NCBI GenBank assembly: GCA_947502635.1
Contig: CANNAN010000023.1
Location: forward strand, 1-46,617
Origin: an uncultured Flavobacteriaceae bacterium
Lineage (GTDB): Bacteria > Bacteroidota > Bacteroidia > Flavobacteriales > Flavobacteriaceae
Direction of reading: 5' to 3'
Length of the DNA: 46,617 bases
Position numbers and translations under genes: made by a program. Positions 43,106 through 46,617 of the stretch are shown here, in pieces. Below the pieces are notes generated by a model. That model was not told the origin of the DNA and ran no database searches. It worked only from the letters and a program-made list of their open reading frames with translations. Positions within the stretch are counted from its first letter, which is position 1. The number at the start of each line of letters is the position of its first letter.

Positions 43106-44761
43106 ATGATAAAAAATATATTTCCACTTTTTTTAGTTTTCTTTTTTTGTATGCTTTGTAAGGCACAAAATAAAGCAGTAGAGAAAACAATAACCAATGA
43201 AACGAATCCAAAGTTAGTTGTGGGCATTGTTGTCGATCAAATGCGATATGATTACTTAACACGGTTTTATAATAAATTTGGAGAAGGCGGTTTTAAACGT
43301 ATGATGGATGAAGGGTTTAACTGTAAAAATAATCATTTTAATTATATCCCAACATATACAGGGCCAGGACATACATCCGTTTACACAGGTACAACACCAA
43401 AATATCATGGTGTTATTGGAAACAATTGGTATGATAAGGAGGTTAAAAGTACAGTGTATTGTACTGGAGACGATTCTGTTCAATCTATTGGTACTAAGGG
43501 GACAGCAGGACAAATGTCTCCTCACAGAATGAAAACATCGACCTTTACTGATGAGAATAGGCTGTTTACCCAAATGAGAGGAAAAACTATTGGTATTTCA
43601 ATTAAAGATAGAGGGGCTATTTTGCCAGCGGGTCATACAGCGAATGCAGCTTATTGGTTTCATGGGGAGAATGAAGGTCATTGGATTTCCAGTTCGTTTT
43701 ATATGAGTGATTTACCGAATTGGGTAAAAGATTTTAATACATCTGAAGCAGCAGAATCTTATTTCAAAGTTTGGAATACTTTATATGATATTGATTCATA
43801 TACTGAGAGTGGAAGCGATTTAAATGCGTTTGAAAGCGGTTTCAAAGGAAAAAAAACAGCAACATTTCCCTATGATTTAAAAGCTTTAAAAGAAAAAAAC
43901 AGCAACTTTAATATTTTAAAGGAGACAGCCTACGGAAATAGTTTAACAACCGACTTTGCTTTAGCAGCCTTAGAAGGAGAGCAATTAGGTGAAGATGCTA
44001 TTACAGATGTTTTAGCAATTAGTTATTCGAGTACAGATTATATAGGGCACAATTTCGGAGTTAATTCAAAAGAAGTTGAAGATACTTATATACGTTTAGA
44101 TAAGGATTTGGAAAAACTATTTACCATTCTTGATACCAAAGTGGGAAAAGGAGCATATACCGTTTTTTTAACTGCAGATCATGGCGCAGTAGATGTGCCA
44201 GCATATTTGCAATCTGTTAAAATTCCTGCGGGATATTTAGAGAATTCTAAGCGCAAAGAAAAATTTCAAAATTTTTTAATGGATACTTATGGAACCACCG
44301 ATATTTTGGAAAAGATTAGTAACAATCAAATTTTCTTAAATAGAGAAAAAATTAAAACATTAGGATTAAATTTAAGTGATGTCCAGAATGCTATTGTAAA
44401 TGAACAGATAACTTATAAGCATGTTTCAAAAGCTTATACAGCGACTACAATGGGTTCAGTTGATTTTACTACCGGAATTGAAGTTTTATTGCAAAACGGA
44501 TTTAATCAAAAAAGATCGGGTGATGTATTATTAGTAGACGATCCAGCCTATATATCTTATAAAAAAACAGGATCCACACATGGTAGTGGCTTAAATTATG
44601 ATACACATGTGCCTCTTTTGTTTTTTGGGAAAGGTATAAAAAAAGGGCAGACATTTCAAAAAACAGTAATAACAGACATTGCGCCAACAATGTCTGCACT
44701 TTTAGGTATTAGTTTTCCAAACGGAGCTACAGGTCAGCCTCTAGAGTTTGTTTTAGATTAA
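43106..44761 (+). CDS. pafA: PafA-type alkaline phosphatase
   Basis: PafA is a periplasmic, phosphate-irrepressible monoester phosphatase of Bacteroidota. The 551-residue product (ATG at 43106) has a signal peptide ending Cys-Lys-Ala-Gln. It has the zinc-site Asp44 in Val-Val-Asp-Gln-Met-Arg, the nucleophile Thr85 in Pro-Thr-Tyr-Thr-Gly-Pro-Gly-His, Asn106 in Gly-Asn-Asn-Trp-Tyr, and Lys167/Arg169 in Ile-Lys-Asp-Arg-Gly. The last two are the residues that distinguish PafA monoesterases from diesterases of the same superfamily. Later Ser-Tyr-Ser-Ser-Thr-Asp-Tyr-Ile-Gly-His and Thr-Ala-Asp-His-Gly-Ala complete the bimetal site. It lies 2 bp before the nuclease gene. Confidence 0.9.
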   Translation: MIKNIFPLFLVFFFCMLCKAQNKAVEKTITNETNPKLVVGIVVDQMRYDYLTRFYNKFGEGGFKRMMDEGFNCKNNHFNYIPTYTGPGHTSVYTGTTPKYHGVIGNNWYDKEVKSTVYCTGDDSVQSIGTKGTAGQMSPHRMKTSTFTDENRLFTQMRGKTIGISIKDRGAILPAGHTANAAYWFHGENEGHWISSSFYMSDLPNWVKDFNTSEAAESYFKVWNTLYDIDSYTESGSDLNAFESGFKGKKTATFPYDLKALKEKNSNFNILKETAYGNSLTTDFALAALEGEQLGEDAITDVLAISYSSTDYIGHNFGVNSKEVEDTYIRLDKDLEKLFTILDTKVGKGAYTVFLTADHGAVDVPAYLQSVKIPAGYLENSKRKEKFQNFLMDTYGTTDILEKISNNQIFLNREKIKTLGLNLSDVQNAIVNEQITYKHVSKAYTATTMGSVDFTTGIEVLLQNGFNQKRSGDVLLVDDPAYISYKKTGSTHGSGLNYDTHVPLLFFGKGIKKGQTFQKTVITDIAPTMSALLGISFPNGATGQPLEFVLD

Positions 44762-44763
44762 GT

Positions 44764-45573
44764 ATGAATAAAAAGACGATTTACTCACTAATAGCTATCC
44801 TTATCGTTTTAGGAATCTATGGTTATGAGTTTTTTTTAAATGAGGAAGAAACGTTTGAGATTGTTGAAACAGGTAAAGAAGTTAAAAATAATACGAATGA
44901 ATATTTTCTACCTACAAGCACAACAGGTCAGGTGATTCATCATGATGGGTATTCATTGTCTTATAGCGAGCCGCACGAACAAGCCGAATGGGTTGCTTAC
45001 GAATTAAAAAAAACGCACCTGTCCAATAGTAACTTTAAACGTCCCTATTTTGAAATAGATAAAGCTGTAAAAACAGGAGCAGCACATTGGAGAAGCTATA
45101 AGAAATCTGGATATGATCGCGGACATTTGTGCCCAGCTGGTGATAGACGATACAGTCAAATAGCCCATGATGAAACATTTTTAACAAGTAATGTTAGTCC
45201 TCAAGAACATCAATTTAATTCTGGTATTTGGAATAAACTGGAACAGAAAGTACGCTATTGGGCAAATAAATATGATGGTGTTTTTGTAGTTACAGGAGGC
45301 GTTTTAAAAGGACAGATGCACACTATAGGTGATGACGAAGTATCTGTTCCAAATCAATTTTATAAAGTGTTAATCGATAATAATTCTGGTAAAACAAAAA
45401 TGATAGGCTTTTTAATGCCACATAAAAAATCGGATGCACCACTATATGAATTTGTTGTTTCTGTAGATACTATTGAGGTTTTAACAGGAATAGATTTCTT
45501 CCCCGAATTAGACGATGCTTTAGAAGCCAAACTAGAAGCTTCTAGTAGTTATAAAGGTTGGAGTTTTAATTAA
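44764..45573 (+). CDS. DNA/RNA non-specific endonuclease (NUC1 family), membrane-anchored
   Basis: The 269-residue protein has an N-terminal hydrophobic helix (about 5-24) with no clear cleavage site, so it is probably an anchor facing the periplasm. The nuclease domain (about 55-265) has the active-site Asp118-Arg-Gly-His121, and the metal Asn152 in Asn-Ser-Gly-Ile-Trp-Asn-Lys-Leu-Glu160, as in Serratia nuclease. It follows the phosphatase gene by 2 bp, so the two are co-transcribed. A shared role in phosphate or nucleotide scavenging is likely (inference). A strong terminator follows. Confidence 0.92.
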   Translation: MNKKTIYSLIAILIVLGIYGYEFFLNEEETFEIVETGKEVKNNTNEYFLPTSTTGQVIHHDGYSLSYSEPHEQAEWVAYELKKTHLSNSNFKRPYFEIDKAVKTGAAHWRSYKKSGYDRGHLCPAGDRRYSQIAHDETFLTSNVSPQEHQFNSGIWNKLEQKVRYWANKYDGVFVVTGGVLKGQMHTIGDDEVSVPNQFYKVLIDNNSGKTKMIGFLMPHKKSDAPLYEFVVSVDTIEVLTGIDFFPELDDALEAKLEASSSYKGWSFN

Positions 45574-45597
45574 CGAACTAATATATTAATATAGTAT

Positions 45598-45638
45598 AAA
45601 TCAAAATGTTAGCTATCTAACATTTTGATTTTTTTTTG
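45598..45638 (+). terminator. Terminator after the nuclease gene
   Basis: AAATCAAAATGTTAG at 45598-45612 pairs perfectly with its reverse complement at 45617-45631 around a CTAT loop, followed by a run of T's. Confidence 0.9.
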
Positions 45639-45679
45639 TCAATTAGCTTTACAAAAGTTAATTAATCAATAAAAATATT

Positions 45680-46617
45680 ATGAAGAAACAACGATTTTTA
45701 AGTCATATTGGACGACCTATCCAATATGCTGGAAATGTACTTTTAATTGTTTTCTTTTTGTTAATGAATTCTAATTTAAATGCTCAGCAAGAGAAGCGTG
45801 GTAAGTATTTAGATGGAGGTAAAATTAGCACCAAAGATAATACAATAATTTGCATTGATGGAAACGCAACGCCTATAAATGTATATTTAAAGGGAGATCG
45901 AGGAAAAAAGAAACAATGGATTATTACGGATGCCAAAAATAATATTTTGGCTTTACCTAAAGCACCTCCGTTTGATTTTGAAAACGCTGGAGCTGGTGTT
46001 TGTAAAATTTGGCATGTATCATATTGGTGGTATGTTAGAAATTTAAAAATAGGAAAGAATTTATCGAAGCTAAGGGGTTGGTATGATTTATCAAACTCGA
46101 TAGAAGTAATAAGAAATGAACCCAAGGGCGGCACCTTGTCGGGAGGACCATTTGAGTTTACAGTCGGTGACGAAGACGCCGATAATATTCCGCAAGGTGC
46201 CATTACCTTAGAAGGCAACTCAGGAGGAAACTCACAATGGGTAGTCACAGATGCAGACGGTAATATCTTAGGTTTACCACCAAGTCCTTATGTTGTGGAT
46301 TTTGATGGTGCAGGACAAGGTACTTGTTTGGTATGGCATTTAAGTTTTGATGGTGCTATAGAAGGCGCCGAGAGAGGCAAAAATGCATCCGATTTAGTAG
46401 GGTGTTATAGCTTATCAAACCCTATTGAGGTTATCAGAAATTATGCAAAAGTAGATGGTGGTACTTTAACAGGAGGTCCCTTTGAATATTGTGTGGGAGA
46501 TGACGTAGCCGATAATATTCCAGAAGGTGCTATAATCCTGGAAGGTAATACAGGCGCAAACTCGCAATGGGTTGTGACGGATAGTGATGGTAATATCTTA
46601 GGTTTACCACCAAGTCC
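45680..46617 (+). CDS. Secreted repeat protein, start only (cut by right edge)
   Basis: The ATG at 45680 opens a frame that stays open to the window end (312 codons). An extended signal peptide ends Asn-Leu-Asn-Ala-Gln near residue 35. The rest consists of 110-residue units: a first, divergent unit (about 36-150), a second unit and most of a third, the last two very similar. Each has Gly-Gly-Pro-Phe-Glu-Phe/Tyr ... Val-Gly-Asp ... Ala-Asp-Asn-Ile-Pro, Ser-Gln-Trp-Val-Val-Thr-Asp, Gly-Leu-Pro-Pro-Ser and a Cys before Leu-Val-Trp-His. Such repeat chains occur in long flavobacterial surface proteins. The likely C-terminal T9SS domain is outside the window. Function unknown; adhesion is a guess. 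Confidence 0.82.
   Translation, partial: MKKQRFLSHIGRPIQYAGNVLLIVFFLLMNSNLNAQQEKRGKYLDGGKISTKDNTIICIDGNATPINVYLKGDRGKKKQWIITDAKNNILALPKAPPFDFENAGAGVCKIWHVSYWWYVRNLKIGKNLSKLRGWYDLSNSIEVIRNEPKGGTLSGGPFEFTVGDEDADNIPQGAITLEGNSGGNSQWVVTDADGNILGLPPSPYVVDFDGAGQGTCLVWHLSFDGAIEGAERGKNASDLVGCYSLSNPIEVIRNYAKVDGGTLTGGPFEYCVGDDVADNIPEGAIILEGNTGANSQWVVTDSDGNILGLPPS
46138..46617 (+). repeat. 330-bp tandem repeat in the right-edge surface protein
   Basis: The segment from about 46138 recurs from about 46468 with a 330-bp (110-codon) offset, judged from the GGAGG-CC-TTTGA stretch at about 46143 and 46473. The window ends inside the second copy. Confidence 0.85.

Noticed and set aside
45784-46248. A 154-codon minus-strand frame opposite the right-edge gene.
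   Set aside because: It is antisense to the clear 110-residue repeat protein, has Ser/Pro/Phe-rich composition typical of a shadow frame, and no independent signal.
1-46617. tRNA, rRNA or known riboswitch genes.
   Set aside because: No cloverleaf-like or conserved rRNA segment was recognised in the intergenic regions by eye; a covariance-model scan would be needed to exclude small RNAs.

Overview
The window is AT-rich DNA from a marine-type member of the Bacteroidota, almost certainly Flavobacteriaceae. The evidence is several type IX secretion (T9SS) and gliding genes (GldJ, PorU, PorV, a PorP/SprF-family protein), secreted proteins ending in T9SS type A or type B sorting domains, promoters of the Bacteroidota form (TTG, about 19 nt, TAnnTTTG) with no obvious Shine-Dalgarno sequences, and the characteristic pairing of pdhA with pdhC. 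The species cannot be named from the sequence.

Layout. (1) 1-7332: two secreted family-5 glycoside hydrolases on the minus strand (one with tandem CBM6 modules and cut by the left edge, one with a fascin-like beta-trefoil and a T9SS tail), faced by a one-component, propeller-type membrane sensor with a LuxR-like DNA-binding domain. This looks like a small glucan-use locus. (2) 7384-8564: small genes of unknown or regulatory role, including a divergent pair of mini-regulators with an inverted repeat between them. (3) 8565-17099: murF, gldJ, then divergently porU and porV, which form part of the T9SS core. (4) 17205-23851: housekeeping and accessory genes (cdd, pdhA, pdhC, a BspA-like repeat protein, an M28 peptidase lipoprotein, a short-chain dehydrogenase). 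(5) 23999-30418: an operon of a modular type B T9SS adhesin, its SprF/PorP-like partner, an OmpA/TPR/PD40 protein and a HAD phosphatase. (6) 30419-33777: a glycosyltransferase, a methyltransferase and a GtrII-like membrane protein lying between the intact HAD gene and a near-identical copy of that gene's 3' end. This is the clearest sign of an inserted or exchanged segment in the window. (7) 33807-35707: a broken lipoprotein gene and a lipoprotein/one-TM protein pair of unknown function. (8) 35842-41325: DUF4349 lipoprotein, SprT-like protein, mannose-1-phosphate guanylyltransferase, DUF389 and RDD membrane proteins, and a beta-propeller lipoprotein. (9) 41492-42996: MlaF/MlaE-type lipid transporter. 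(10) 43106-45573: PafA-type phosphatase with a DNA/RNA nuclease. (11) 45680 to the right edge: the start of a long 110-residue-repeat surface protein.

How the parts connect. PorU and PorV process and shuttle T9SS cargo. Type A cargo here includes the 699-aa GH5 and the BspA-like protein. The 938-aa adhesin is type B cargo and is followed directly by the SprF-like protein expected to serve it. The sensor at 4444-7332 is the obvious candidate regulator of the neighbouring GH5 genes. No tRNA, rRNA, CRISPR array, transposase or integrase gene was seen. Composition was judged by eye and not computed.
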